DNA of 64,000 nt from Bugula neritina (Eukaryota; Bryozoa; Gymnolaemata; Cheilostomatida; Bugulidae). Position 1 is the stretch's first letter. Each line of letters opens with the position of its first letter. The DNA lies in NCBI GenBank assembly GCA_964035545.1, contig OZ037770.1, positions 13,532,642 through 13,596,641 on the forward strand. Direction: 5' to 3'. A program made the translations under genes and the position numbers. The notes under the pieces are model-generated. The model saw nothing but the letters and a program-made list of their open reading frames with translations. It was not told the DNA's origin and searched no databases. Shown piece after piece: positions 13,001 to 24,591 of the stretch.

Positions 13001-16000
13001 ATACAGCATTGACAATGCAGCAATTCAATTTAAAAATTAACTCCTATACTTTCTATTAATATCTTGAAATTCAGCTTCAGACACAAATTTAAGTTCTATT
13101 GGCATTGAAATTTTTTGATTGTTGAAATTAGAAAAAGAGAATGACCTGCCAATAGAGCATTAGGCTCACTATGAGACAAGCTTGCTATTATGACATGTGA
13201 GATAAGGTGTGTGCATGTGCTATGCCTGTCACCTGATAGCCATACGTTATCAAAACAATATAATATATAATTTACTGGAGTATATAGCAGTCATAATAGC
13301 TTCAGAATCATAACAGATTCACGTAAGCTTTTCTCACCGTAGTCACATATCATGGCCGCCCTTCCTGTTTCCCTTAGGCTGTCATCAATCAGTGATATTC
13401 CGCTGGTTTTTTCTTGCAATTGCTCTTTTCCATACTGCAAAAAGATTGATCAACATAAAATTATATGGTTACAGATTTTAGATCTCTGCTCAAATAGAGC
13501 AAAATACTTTTGCAAATATCATTTAATATAATTTAAAGCCATAAAAATTAATCAGCTAATTAAACTCTAATAGCATAAAATACAGAAAATTTCAACAGAA
13601 TTTACACAATACTAGTCAATGCCTAAAACAGGAATAATAAGAAATGTAATTAAACAGTTTCGAAGTGTTATTTGGTATGCTGTACTTACAAACCTGTATT
13701 TACCATTTGGCTAGAGGATAACACACGGCACATGCATTATTTCAAGGAGAATTTACCTGCTATATTGGCTTATAAATTTACAATAAAGCTAGTCTGTTGC
13801 AAGTTGAACTGTGGGAGATAAAAGCTCGATGTATCCTTTATACAGTGACATGTATATAGAGCAATAACCTCTGTGTTAATATAACAATGTTGTGGTTTTA
13901 TAAGTCAATAATATTATCATCGTAATCCTAGCAACAAATTAGCTGTCAGCCTAACAGAAAAACTCCCGAGGCTGGGAAAACCTTTTACTTCCTGCTGTTG
14001 CAGAGCTGTAGAACTTTCTAGTCTTTCTATACTAGTTCTGTTTTGATTTTAACGTAAAATGTTTCTGCCAGTAACTTTTAATGATATTTAAAATAAAACA
14101 TCTCAAAACCCAGTCATCAAACTATTTCTTTAAACGCGGGATATCAAAACTCTTTACGATTAGATATGAGTTCAAATGCTTTGGATCAATAAGTTTTACT
14201 ACATATATTTTGTTGAGTTTTCACTATTTTATCTTTTAATTTACTAAAGACTTATTGTCTCACTTTACATCCTATACTTTGAAATCCATTTTAATTCACA
14301 GTGAAAACTGTTTTGTAGCAAATGTACAATCAGAATTGCATCTTTGTTACTTGAAAGTGTATTTTAAATATCAACAACAATCCTATCTCAGTTCAAAATA
14401 ACTTGGGTATGCCTTCTACACTATATACAGTATATTACAACAAGGATACCAAGTGAGACAGTTTTATGATATCAAAGTGAATAGTGGATGTGAGGAAAGA
14501 TGAACTGGCCAATGAGAAGAGATGGCACAGCCAAAGAGCAAACCAGTTTAGGTTTGACAGACAGAGAATGTTTAGTGTAATTTAATTCCTAAAAAGTAAT
14601 TTTTGATGTAAATAATTTTTGGATAAAAGTTATCATTATCCTATAAGTTGGAACATGATGTAATCAAATCGAATATGACCAACTCTGAGAAGGTTTGTTG
14701 ATATTTATAGATGAAGTAAAATGAATAAACTCTACTTAAATGCATATGCTGGGTATTTAATGTATAATATAGCCTGTTATTACCAGCTTGATACTACGAA
14801 GGTCATATCACAACCAGATATGTGATAAAGTTTTACTTTAACACTCTTAGATTATCTTAAAATTGTTTACACAAGATTCAAGTGGTTACATCAGATGTAA
14901 TATGTACATGTAATTCTTATATTAATTATCACAGGGGACAAAAAGCATTCCAAACATGAAAAAGAAAGTTTATAAGAGGTAACATGCTATAAATTCCAAT
15001 GATACATTTATATGTACATGTATAGTTATATGATTATATGGGTGTCCAGCAAAAGTGGCACAGGTAAAAGTGGTAACGACAATAATGGCACAAATAGAAA
15101 AGTAGGAAAAAATAGCACATTTTCAATATTAGTGTTTCGGGGGCTTGGAATGGGTGGTTTAGGTTTGGAGTTTGAGAAAATTTAACATCAGTGTACCATT
15201 TTTTCCTACTTTTCCATTTGTGCCATTATTACCTGTGTCGTTTTTACTTGTGCCATTCTTACCTGTGAAATTTTTCTCTAAAGTTGATTATATGTATATA
15301 TACTAACCTGCACTGCCCATGTCCAGTATTCACTCGGACAATCCGTCACACAGATCTGCTTTGTAGGACACCCGAGGGTCACAATACCAGGTCCAACTTT
15401 AGCACAGTCTATCAGGTCGAAGAAGAACAAGTTCGGTTTGTCTCTAAAACACAGCAATTTATACATCATTTAAGTAGAGATATCTATGCCGGTGATAAAA
15501 AAGCTATCAGAAAAGATGTTCAAATATTGCTCAAAACTTGGGATTGAGTATCTAAACATTGATATGCACATTCAGAAACTTACTAAAGATCTTGCCATCA
15601 AATATATAATAGACAATGATCATTTTATCAATAACTTTCTGAGTCAATGCCCCTCTGGAAGACATCTCACGTTAAATATAGAGAGGCATGGGGCAGAGAT
15701 AGCTTCTTGCGACATCTTGTAAATACTTTAAACGAGCTTCTTTCTTAAATCATCCAACAGATTTCTGATTTTTTTCCAATTTTGTTAATGTCTACTTAAA
15801 TTATAGCTAGTATTTACACTGAATTTCGCAACATGTTGTCATGTCTGTGATATGCAGTAAATAAATAAATCAATCAATCAAAGCTTAGTCTGTACTGCAT
15901 GTCTACATAATGCAACAAGATAATGTATATATAGTCAAGCTGCTTACTGATATTCACCATGTCCACAGAGATTCCCAGCACTATCTGAAGGGTACAGGAG

Positions 16001-19000
16001 GAGCAAAGGATCACCATAGCTGTATGCTGTAAACAAAACATAGCTGTTGTAATATGCCGGGCATCTTATGTAGATAGGAGAACTTACGTAATGTTGTAAA
16101 TGAAGCTACCACATTACGACATGCATTACGTTTTGAAGTGACAAGTTTCTGACTGTTATGATGAAGTGGAAAATAATGGAAAGATTGAAACACTATATGC
16201 ATGACTCCTAAATCTGCAGCTTCTATGAGTCATTTCTTACTATATTATATATGATGAGGAAATAAGGAGCAGCCGTGGTCTAGGGGTTAGAGCACTGGCT
16301 TAGTAAACACTAAGTCAGTGGTTTGGATCCCAAAAAAGGCTATTGGTGATTTTAGGAAGGGAATTTAGTCATAATTGATCCTTTGCCAATAAAAAGTCCT
16401 TATTTACTTGAAAAAAACTATTTCCATCAGGGGTTCTCACAAGGATAGCTACTATAAACTAGCGTGAGTTTTTATATAATCAGAAATGTTTTAATGTAAT
16501 ATTATGAAATGCATGTACTGTTCTGTAAATTCTTAGTTTTTAGACTATAGCATGAAGCCAAAGGTAGCAGCCATCTGCCCTTAAAATTTTCAGAAGTCAT
16601 GAGGATTTCAAGCTAATGCCTGCACTTTTACAGTAATTGGAAAAATATTGATTATATAAAAAGCCAAGTAATTGTTAAGATGGATAACATATAATAAACG
16701 TCCAGCAAAGCTCTCTTGGAGGGAGAAGGTTTACCGTACCGAAGAATCCAACAACAGCCATCCCGAGCACGCATATTAGAAACAGGATGCAGCAAATGAT
16801 ATCTGTACATCCTCTGTCGTTGATGGGGCCGTTGAATGTAGGGTCATACTTCTTTGGCGAGCCTACAAGTGTGTAATGAGATGTAGCAAATATAATATAC
16901 TCAGTCACAATAACGTAGCAGCTTGCTGAAATGTGGAAATTTATGTAAAGTTAAGTTAAAAAGCTACCTTACTCGTGGTGATGATTTATGTTGAGTATAT
17001 GAATGTATTTTATTGGTACATATTCAGTTATATATACATTTTTTTATATTTTCGTCAGCGTTTAATTTAAAAATAATTAGTTGTAGAATTGTGATTAACA
17101 AATAAAAGGTTTTTCTTACAAATTTGGGTAAACGATAATTACTAATAATCATTTTCAATTTCTAGGATCAGCACATTATTGCACACTTAATTCTGAAAGA
17201 CATAACTACTAAATAAAACATCAGCAGTGCTAGGACTGGCAAAGTTGCACAGAAAAGCTCTAAAGTTGACGAAGGTATTAATTCGAATTAAATCAAGCGT
17301 ATCTTTCAAGCATTGTTTCACACAGAATTTCCTAATCAACTAAGCATGTACAAGTATTATTAAGACTGAAAGAAAGCTGTTTTAGCAACCAAGTTTTTAT
17401 TGGCACTATACATAGGTATTAAGTGGAGTGTGTATAGATTCCACCAGGCTACTTAACTACGGGCCATAATATTTGTATGGTAAAGCAATAGAATCAATAA
17501 CTACATAAAACAATAAATGACCCAAGAAAATAGCAACAAATAAAGGTTGGACAATACACATTGTTTATGTGCATTCAGTCAATATCAATATCTCATTATT
17601 ACTGAGCCTTCTACATTCTAACTTCTCCCATCTACTGAGCAGTGAACAAATAAATATTAACTAAAACTGAAATTTTATTGAAGTTGATTAAGAGCACTTT
17701 AAATGTCACCTGCATGTTTGCCTGTTCATTAATTACCTGTGTACTTGTCTGTGCATTTTTCTATGTGTTTACCTGCATGCTTACCTGTGCATTTACTTGC
17801 ATGTTTACCTGTGCGTTTACTTGCATGTTTACCTGTGCATTTACCTGCGAGTGAGTCAGCAGTATTTACTGCGTCAAATGTTGAACATCATTACATCACT
17901 ACAAAGTTCATATCACATACTTTATCTAACGAATCTAAGCTATAAACTGGGCCTAGTCCACAGGTATACCCTATTATTTACTGTTTGATAGGCAGTCAAG
18001 GAAATAGAAAAGATAAAGTAATGCAAGATAATACCTAGCTAGTAACTGTGTGGTTAGAGATTTTGAGGAAGCTATGTGACATTTACTTCATAATAATATT
18101 ATACCTAGAGACCACATTTTGCTAATCATATTTGCGGCAAGTTGGTAAATTGATGTCCCAATCTATTAACCTTGTCGATATGATAAATTATATCCTTATT
18201 TTTACTAGCAGTTCACCAAATGAAAAGAATAAAACACATTTAATAAGTATCATTATGCAGTACTCAAAATGCTTTATTACTGTTTATTTACATGTATTTA
18301 GACTTGCTGAGGCTGATGTAACATTGTTGAAAGGCAGTGCTTCATAACAGGGGAGAAAAATTTAAAATCATTAACTTTATTATTAAGCAGAAAGTCAAAA
18401 AGTTCTTATTGATATTGCAAACACTATAAAGAAACCCATAAGAAATGTGACCATACATGGCAATGCTACAAAGCACATCCTGTTTACCTGCACTAGAACT
18501 GGTAAACGAAGCTATTATAATTCACTGTTTCCTGTACTTAATATGGTCAGAGTTTATTTGTTCACTTAGGAGCAGTAGCGAAGAAATTGAGATAGCCTAA
18601 GTTCTGTAATTTTATTATTAAACTTTGGTTTGGGGCTTGGGTTGAAAATCTTGCCAGAACATAACTTCTTTTGCAACATTTTTAATCTAGAACACAGGCT
18701 TTTCTCAATTTCTCTTTCACTGCATCTACCTCTAATTTTTTGGAAATTGACTTTAAATTGACTCTACACCACAAAACACTGACGCACACTGGGCAACCCT
18801 ATTCTTAGATTAAAACTGAAGCTAAAATTTAGAGACTGATGAGGAACTACAGATAGAGGCCATGTTTCAAGTAGTATACATGCTCTTGAGATAAATATAG
18901 TACGTCATTATGGGTGAGGTCTTGTCATCGCTATTAATATTCTTTTATTGTAGTATTCAAAATTGATGAACTGATAAAAGCTATTATTTAGCAACTGTGA

Positions 19001-19813
19001 GCTAGCATTACCTGTAGCGATTGTAAGCTGTAGGCTTTAAGCAGTTAAATCTGGAAGTATATTCAACTTGCACAGTTAAAGCTGTGGAAACATTAGCAAG
19101 GTGTTAGTCCACATTCGGCTCTAATTCTTGAATCAATTTGTATAAAAGATTATTTATAATGTACACAATGTAATTCTTTTTCTACTCTAACAAAGGTGTT
19201 CACAATGGGTTTATATAACATTGTGAAGGTTGGAGTTCCAAGGACTAGTTATAAGACTATAGCTATTGTATGCTTACTTTCATATGAACAAAACTTATGT
19301 ATAGGCCATAGCGAAACTAAAATAAAGCAGCCATGGTTTATTAGTCAGAGCATTCATTGGCTTAGTAACACAAGGTCAGTGGTTTGAATCCCAGTAAAAG
19401 GCCATTGGTGGTGTTAGGAAGAGCATCCAGTCATAATTTCTCTTTTGTTTCAACAGAAAACAAGTCCTTAGCTCTCTTTAAAAAACCTTTCTATCAGAGG
19501 TTCGTACCAAGATGGCAACTATAAGCCCACTAGAGTTATGACTGAATTTCCAATTATTGATAGTTTTAGCATGAAAACCTGCCTTTCTATAGAATAGTAA
19601 AGCTCTAAATTTGTAATTTACCAAATAAAATAAGTATAGAGTCACTTTTGAGACTACCGGACAGCTCAATGGTCACATGACTCAATACAACGGTCACATG
19701 ACCCAGTACAATGTGGTCACATGGCTCGATGACTTACCATATTTATTGTCTTCTCCATCTTTCTGGTTTTGAGTAGCTGTATCAGCGTCTTCCACTTCCC
19801 CCTTCCCACACAT
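1078..19813 (-). CDS. SLC44A: Choline transporter-like protein (SLC44A/CTL2-4-5 type), 19 exons
   Basis: Predicted 758-residue multi-pass plasma-membrane or organellar transporter of choline or related cations. Coding exons (minus strand, 5' to 3'): 19738-19813, 16740-16862, 15948-16026, 15308-15443, 13338-13434, 12653-12751, 12194-12344, 11542-11625, 11077-11189, 10346-10568, 9641-9830, 9089-9196, 8442-8599, 7785-7983, 7126-7199, 6225-6295, 5556-5656, 1897-1981, 1078-1187. All junctions are GT-AG and phases agree throughout. Diagnostic family blocks: [10 protein letters not shown] and RGCTDIICC before the first membrane helix; the cysteine-rich extracellular loop with [58 protein letters not shown]-like [31 protein letters not shown]; and the C-terminal [15 protein letters not shown]. 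The N-terminal motif fits the CTL2/4/5 branch, but the exact paralogue cannot be assigned. The start is the first ATG of exon 1. A 5' untranslated exon is possible. Confidence 0.96.
1217..1790. repeat. Trinucleotide array (ACT/GCT), SLC44A intron 18
   Basis: About 570 bp of interspersed ACT, GCT and ATT triplets with longer-order duplications (blocks such as GCTATTGCTACTACTACTAC repeat). It fills most of intron 18, between exon 18 (ends 1897) and exon 19 (starts 1187). On the coding strand it reads AGT/AGC. Confidence 0.9.
1982..2936. other. SLC44A intron 17, proximal part: nothing recognised
   Basis: AT-rich intronic DNA with weakly repeated TAATGCAGTTTTAAA-like motifs at 2050-2240. No exon could be supported. 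Confidence 0.6.
2937..3085. repeat. GTGTACGTACAGTAATGAGA tandem repeats, left block
   Basis: Short units built on GTGTACGTACAGTAATGAGA, with a longer segment containing AATGAAAGGAGAATGGACTT and GAAGGATATACT. The same segment recurs on the other side of the transposon-like element at 4265-4425. Confidence 0.8.
3090..4264. mobile_element. Non-autonomous DNA transposon-like element with a nested foldback element
   Basis: In SLC44A intron 17. The left end CAGGGTTGGGGTCAATTACA faces a right end TTACCCCAACCC, an imperfect terminal inverted repeat of hAT-like appearance. Both ends are followed inward by 150-200 bp of TAATTACAATTAC-rich sequence. The interior (3349-3996) is a second element. No transposase coding is present. 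The target-site duplication is not clear. Confidence 0.6.
3349..3996. mobile_element. Foldback/MITE element with long inverted repeats
   Basis: Terminal motif AGGGTCATTCCAT at 3350 is repeated inverted as ATGGAATGACCCT ending near 3995. The two arms can be aligned inward for well over 200 bases (shared blocks such as CTACACATG, ACAAAGGTTG and GAGGAAAATTTGTGATTT), so the RNA or single strand could form a large hairpin. No open reading frame. Confidence 0.72.
4265..4425. repeat. GTGTACGTACAGTAATGAGA tandem repeats, right block
   Basis: Direct duplicate of the left block, including AATGAAAGGAGAATGGACTT. It opens with a perfect 37-nt palindrome (4265-4301, arms CTCTCATTACTGTACGTA, one-base centre). 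Confidence 0.8.
4426..5382. other. SLC44A intron 17, distal part: nothing recognised
   Basis: AT-rich intronic sequence without a supported exon. The open frames here do not match SLC44A, whose exons 17 and 18 join in phase without them. Confidence 0.6.
5383..5536. repeat. 30-nt minisatellite with internal hairpins, next to exon 17 donor
   Basis: Five copies of a 30-nt unit containing GTAATACGGTATTAC (seven-base inverted arms). The array ends about 20 bp from the donor of SLC44A exon 17 (exon starts 5556). Confidence 0.9.
6421..6620. repeat. Minisatellite, about 60-nt units
   Basis: Three to four units of about 60 nt with ACCTACACCTACTCTTCA and ACCTAGAGTTTTAC in SLC44A intron 15. Confidence 0.85.
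7556..7765. repeat. Degenerate CTGCAGGTAAAATACT repeat
   Basis: About seven to eight degenerate units of roughly 25-30 nt with the core TGCAGGTAAAA in SLC44A intron 14, ending about 20 bp from the exon 14 donor. Confidence 0.75.
8620..8760. repeat. Degenerate tandem repeat in SLC44A intron 12
   Basis: Two to three diverged units carrying AACTCAAGCCAATGTC and CAAGTCTCCATACA. No gene in the rest of the intron. Confidence 0.55.
10590..10795. mobile_element. Short foldback repeat, family A copy 1
   Basis: Arms AATGGCGCAAATGGAAAAGT and the inverse ACTTTTCCATCTGTGTCATT flank about 90 bp of centre that contains TTAGGTTTAAGGG. Its left end lies about 20 bp upstream of the exon 10 acceptor of SLC44A. 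Same family as 15056-15262. Confidence 0.7.
11930..12180. repeat. Short tandem ACTATAAAT / AATAAAGACTATAT repeats
   Basis: Degenerate CACTATAAATAC units (11940-12060), followed by three units containing AATAAAGACTATA (about 12060-12180), abutting the exon 7 donor of SLC44A. Confidence 0.7.
12843..13003 (-). mobile_element. tRNA-derived SINE, diverged copy
   Basis: Reverse-oriented, older copy in SLC44A intron 5. The complement keeps GCATCCATGGTTTAGAGGTT at the head, a GAGTTC B-box remnant, CCATTGATAATG in the middle and ATCAGGGCTTATCACCAGG at the tail, collinear with the younger copies but with many substitutions. Confidence 0.6.
13435..15055. other. SLC44A intron 4, gene-free part
   Basis: AT-rich, with no repeat family or exon recognised before the foldback element at 15056. 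Confidence 0.55.
15056..15262. mobile_element. Short foldback repeat, family A copy 2
   Basis: Arms of about 75 nt: GGCACAAATAGAAAAGTAGG on the left, and CCTACTTTTCCATTTGTGCC on the right. The outer parts repeat GGCACAGGTAAAA-type units. Collinear with copy 1, including the TTTAGGTTT centre. Lies about 45 bp from exon 4 (15308). Confidence 0.75.
15480..15893 (+). mobile_element. Candidate 3' end of a LINE-type retrotransposon
   Basis: In SLC44A intron 3, antisense to the gene. An open frame (15486-15722) encodes a C-terminus-like peptide ([20 protein letters not shown]) with no match to SLC44A. It is followed by about 150 bp and then a simple tail (AAATAAATAAATCAATCAATCAA), as at the 3' ends of several non-LTR families. 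No reverse transcriptase core is present, so the call is tentative. Confidence 0.4.
16267..16475 (+). mobile_element. tRNA-derived SINE, copy 2
   Basis: In SLC44A intron 2. The head GCAGCCGTGGTCTAGGGGTT has a Pol III A-box pattern. A degenerate B box (GGTTTGGATCCC) follows about 40 bases later, then a non-tRNA body ending CATCAGGGGTTCTCACAAGG. Confidence 0.82.
16863..19322. other. SLC44A intron 1, mostly featureless
   Basis: About 2.4 kb without supported coding. It contains a short minisatellite at 17715-17855. A SINE follows at 19323. Confidence 0.6.
17715..17855. repeat. 24-nt minisatellite (TGTTTACCTGTGCATTTACT)
   Basis: About five to six units of TTACCTGTGCATTTACTTGCA-type sequence with small changes. 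The open frames across it are translations of the repeat. Confidence 0.85.
19323..19530 (+). mobile_element. tRNA-derived SINE, copy 3
   Basis: In SLC44A intron 1, about 200 bp upstream of the exon 1 donor. Same head, B box (GGTTTGAATCCC) and tail as the other copies, with moderate divergence. Confidence 0.8.
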
Positions 19814-21328
19814 GTTGCACACCAAGACAATCTAGCACCTCTTCAGAAAACCTCCACAGTTTGTTGACCTAAAGTGAATGCTTAGTATAATAATGTTTCC
19901 TCCTCACTACAACCTTAGCAGAATGTATTGATTTTATCATTTAAACTGTACGAAATACAGAAAAACACAAGCTATTTGGTATTAAAACTAGGGATTCAAT
20001 TTCCAGCTAAATATTAGGATGTCATTTATCGATGGCTCAGTAATCAATATTATATTTAATTAGTTATTTAGCATACGATAGGCAATATCATACTACACAA
20101 GCATTAATTAATGTATTTTTGCAGTAAAATGCAAATGTTCTAGCCACAATTGCAAGGAGTACTTCCCTCTTCACAAGATTATATGTCTATAAGTAAATGA
20201 AGTAATTTTAGATCAAATATAATTAAAGGAGTTGATTGTGTGTAACTGGAGGCTATGTAAAGTAATTTAGCTCATAGAATCTTGAATACAAGTTGAATGT
20301 AATACTACCAGTTAGTGTACTTGAATATATTGTAGTACTAAATTTACTAGTTTATATATAAACTACTGTTTAGGAAAAAGAAATTAAATTGGTATTGTGG
20401 ACTTTGATGGATAAGAGTGTAGAATTCCATGCATCCTGTTACAGATATGTTTACAGCTATTACCAGACATCACATGACACAAACTAGTACTATTAGTATT
20501 CACCAAGCAAATTGCAAACAAACAAACGATCAACTTCTCCCAAATATCTATGATTGTCCAATATTTCATTTTATAAAACAATTTCTAATTTTCTTTTTGC
20601 ATGTTTCATATTCCACAAATACTGAATTAGTCAGTGTATTTGAATTAACAACTTCACTAATCTTTCTAATTAAGGGAGCTATAAAAATAGTAAATAACTA
20701 GTTGTGTGACTGATGCCTAAAAGTTGAGCTTGTTGCAAAATAAAAGTGAAACAACACTTGAATGTCAAAATGATTTAATTACTGTGGCACCAATCTTAAC
20801 CAGCCTGCTAAATGCAAAGGTGAGTTTATATGGCTATGCTATAAGTATATGACTATCACTATATATTGATCTTACTTTATATAACTTACTCAAGAAAAAT
20901 TAGGTGAATAGTAGAACTAGAAGTTACATCTACATTCAATTTACATTGATCAAGACTGCAGAGCCAGAACTATCAAATTCAACCATAGCATTTGAATTTT
21001 ATTTCAAGACATGTAAATGGCCACTTCATTTCAAATTATTTGCACTCTTACCTAGAAGTAATTGTGTGAACAGTTTTACTCCTTTTATGTAGTTGAAGCC
21101 GTTGTCGTTAAAACTATATATTGCTATGATGATGAGCCGTATTCGTCTGTTGGATCAGAAAGCTTATCTTGTTCACAATGCTACTGTTTTGGCTGGTTAG
21201 ATAGCTGTTCTCCTATTGGACAGCGGGCACCTGTTTGTTTATTGGTTGCTGCGTTATAATTTGCACACGCAAAAACATTTTCAGCTGCGGGATTAATATC
21301 CTAAATACTTATTTGGTTCAACTGCATC
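19814..21328. promoter_or_regulatory. Divergent upstream region between SLC44A and ACADM
   Basis: The two start codons are 1.5 kb apart in head-to-head orientation. Two inverted CCAAT motifs (ATTGG at 21215 and 21241) lie about 90-115 bp upstream of the ACADM ATG, in a locally less AT-rich stretch. This spacing is usual for NF-Y sites in housekeeping promoters. No TATA box near ACADM. The SLC44A side shows only a likely 5' leader. Promoter function is inferred. Confidence 0.5.
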
Positions 21329-23819
21329 ATGGCGGCTGTCAAGGTAAGTCCTGTTGTTAGGGTTATGTAAGGACAATCATTTTAAAATAATCATAACTAC
21401 CTTATTACCTAATAAACCGCAACAAGTCATTTAAACTGCTGCATGATCTTTTAAGAAATACTCTAAAATCCTTATGACTGATAATATTGGCTTCTGTGCG
21501 CGCTGTTCAAAGTCCAATTAATAATCATAATGTCTTTCTAACCGGCAACGCCTACCTTTTTAGTTTTCATTTCATCTTAATCTTTGCCTTGCCCTTTGTT
21601 CTTTTTATTTGGCTTCAAGCTAATGTACTGACTTTGATATAATTTCAGTTGTTTTTATTTTAACTTTGCGAAACGTAATGTTATTTGAAACTGAGTTGCT
21701 ATATTCATGTTGATGTTTTAACTTCCAAGTTCCAACACTACAATAAGTATAACTATAAGTTAGTTGAATATCTTAGCCAAGTGATAATATATATTTTTAT
21801 GTTTATATAATAAATATATTTTTACTCGAGTTACTCCTGTCTAAGCTGATAGTGCTAAGCTATAAAGCTTCTAATCAGTTCACTGCTCACCCTAAGGCTA
21901 ATACTAATAGCATATTCAGTATTTGCTAAACTTTACTCTGTGCGAGTAAACCTGGGCACCAATAGTTTCAAATGAGGAAGTCAAAGTTTTGTACACTAAT
22001 GCAAAATGATATATTCCTCAATAGCCCATCTAATTCCTTGTCACCATGCTAACTCACCTACACATAATGTGCATTTTTAAATAGAATACCTGCAGGGAAA
22101 TTTACCTAAAACTAGTAAAATGTGACTCCTTGAATGAGACTAGTTGTCTAGACTCTAGAATATTATACATACCTAAATTGTTTTTATATGATTGTTTGAT
22201 CATTATATATCATTAAACAATATTATTTAAAATAAATATGTGACCATTTTATTATTTAGTATTATTGTTTATTTGTTTCATAGGTTCTTATTAAAATGTT
22301 TGTAGTATCGTGTATATGTTGGTTTGATCTAGGTATGCAGAGGGTTGCACAATTTTGTTAGATCGGCTACAGGGGGACAACTCCGTGCTCTCTCTTCCAC
22401 TGCTAGAAAACAATCTGGCTACAACTTTGGTATGTAATAATAAGACAGGTTTTGAATATTATATAATGACTTGGCCCATCAAACAGATACGGATTAATAC
22501 ACTTCTGTTGTAACATGTGTTGAAGAAAAATGGCTCTATAAGCAGCTTCGAGTTGGGATGAATGAGTGCAGTAGTTTGGGTTCTTGAGTTTTAAGATTCC
22601 TAAGCTACTGCTCTCATTCACTTCCAACTCGGAGCTGCTGATAGAACCATTCTTCAAGAAAAGGTAAAAGTGTATCCACTGTTTCTGTGTTCCCAGACAT
22701 AACACCTGAGCAACAGGAGTACCAGGAGCTTGCCAGGAAGTTCACAGCTGAGGAGATCATTCCAAGAGCAGCTCACCATGACACCACTGGGGAGGTAACT
22801 CCTTGTAGTTTACAATACAATAGTACAAGATTTGTCATTACTAGAATGATAGGCTTTATTATGAAGACCTGGTCAGTTGCTCATTCATATTGTACATTTT
22901 ATATGTAGATTGTGTTTATGAATTTACTTTTATTTCAAATCTTTCAGTCTATCCTTTAAAAGAGCAGTATGTCTTATATCTTGCTATTATAAAATGTTTG
23001 ATAAGCCTGTGTCCCGCATTCTTTAATGCCAGTTCTTTGCCTATTTTCAGTACCCCCGTGCCATCATAGAAAAGGCGTGGGAGCTGGGTCTAATCAACAC
23101 ACATATTCCTACAGAGTATGGCGGGCTGGGTCTTGGAGCTCTCGATAGCTGCATCGTCACTGAGCAGTTAGCCTATGGATGTACCGGTATTCAGGTGAAC
23201 TCAGCGTCATGCATTTGTGTCTGGTATAAGTTGTTCATTTTATTATATAATATACACCTTGAAGCTTGTCTCAGGAGTTGTCTTGTCTATAATTGCATTG
23301 TCTATAATGAAGAACAAAACTACTAAAATTCAGAAAATGACCGTAAGTTAAATTTGAACCAATAATTTTACCTGAGGATAAAGCTTTTCAGGACAGATAA
23401 AAAGTTTAGCTTTGAATAAAATATCGAAAGATATAAATAGAATGTTTCAATACACATCAACCTATAAATTTTATATCTATACTGTTTATTTTTATAATGC
23501 ATTCTGTGAATGTAATAGTGTTATTATATGAATGTTATATTGTTATACGGTATCTTATTCAGACAGCTATAGAGGCAAACTCTCTCGGGCAGATGCCAAT
23601 CATAGTGGCCGGTAATCATGAGCAGAAGGAGAAGTACCTGGGGAGGATGATAGAGTCTCCCCTACTGTGTGTGAGTAGTAGTGATAGTCATAGTAGTAGT
23701 ACTAGTAGTAGTAGTCGTAGTACTACTACTACTACTAGTAGTAGTAGTAGTAGCAGCAGTAGTAGTACTAGTAGTAGTAGCAGTAGTAGTAGCAGTAGTA
23801 GTACTAGTAGTAGTAGTAC

Positions 23820-23866
<47 letters not shown>

Positions 23867-24547
23867 ATAGTACTAGTAGTACTAGTAGTAGTAGTATTAA
23901 TACTACTAGCGGTAGTAGTGGCAGTGGTAGTAGTAGTAGTAGCAGCAGCAGCAGTAGTAGTACTATTAATGGTAATTAGTAAACAACTCTTATACTGCTG
24001 CAGGCATACGGAGTTACTGAACCAGGCTGTGGCTCAGATGTGGCTGGAATTCAGACTAAAGCCGTGAAGAAGGGAGACGAGTGGATATTAAACGGGCAGA
24101 AGGTAGGGTTTGGGGTTGTTAGTGTAGATATTCACTATACAGCAGTGAGCGTAGTCAGTAGTGCCTGTTCCAGTGTTGAAGTGGAGTAGAAAGGATGTGT
24201 ATTGCTCATATTTTATTTAATTTATACACTTGTCATCAATCATAGTTTGTAACTAAAATTTGCAAAATTGTTAAAAATAAACAGTTTTGAAACATGATTT
24301 CTTGCCATAGTAGTTTATCCTAGTCATACGTTACCAATTCACTACATATTTATTCTTTAGATGTGGATCACTAATGGTGGAGTCGCCAATTGGTATTTCG
24401 TCCTTGCCAGGACAGCCACTGATCCGAAGACACCCCCTGGCAAAGCATTCACAGGGTACCTACTGCAATTACTACCACTACTAGTACCACTACTACCATT
24501 ACTACCAGTACTACCATTACTACCAGTACTAATACTACTACTACTGT

Positions 24548-24591
<44 letters not shown>

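Noticed and set aside
23497-23979. Long Ser-rich open frame, with a Val-rich frame overlapping it
   Set aside because: It is exon 5 of ACADM read into the AGT array of intron 5, not a separate gene.
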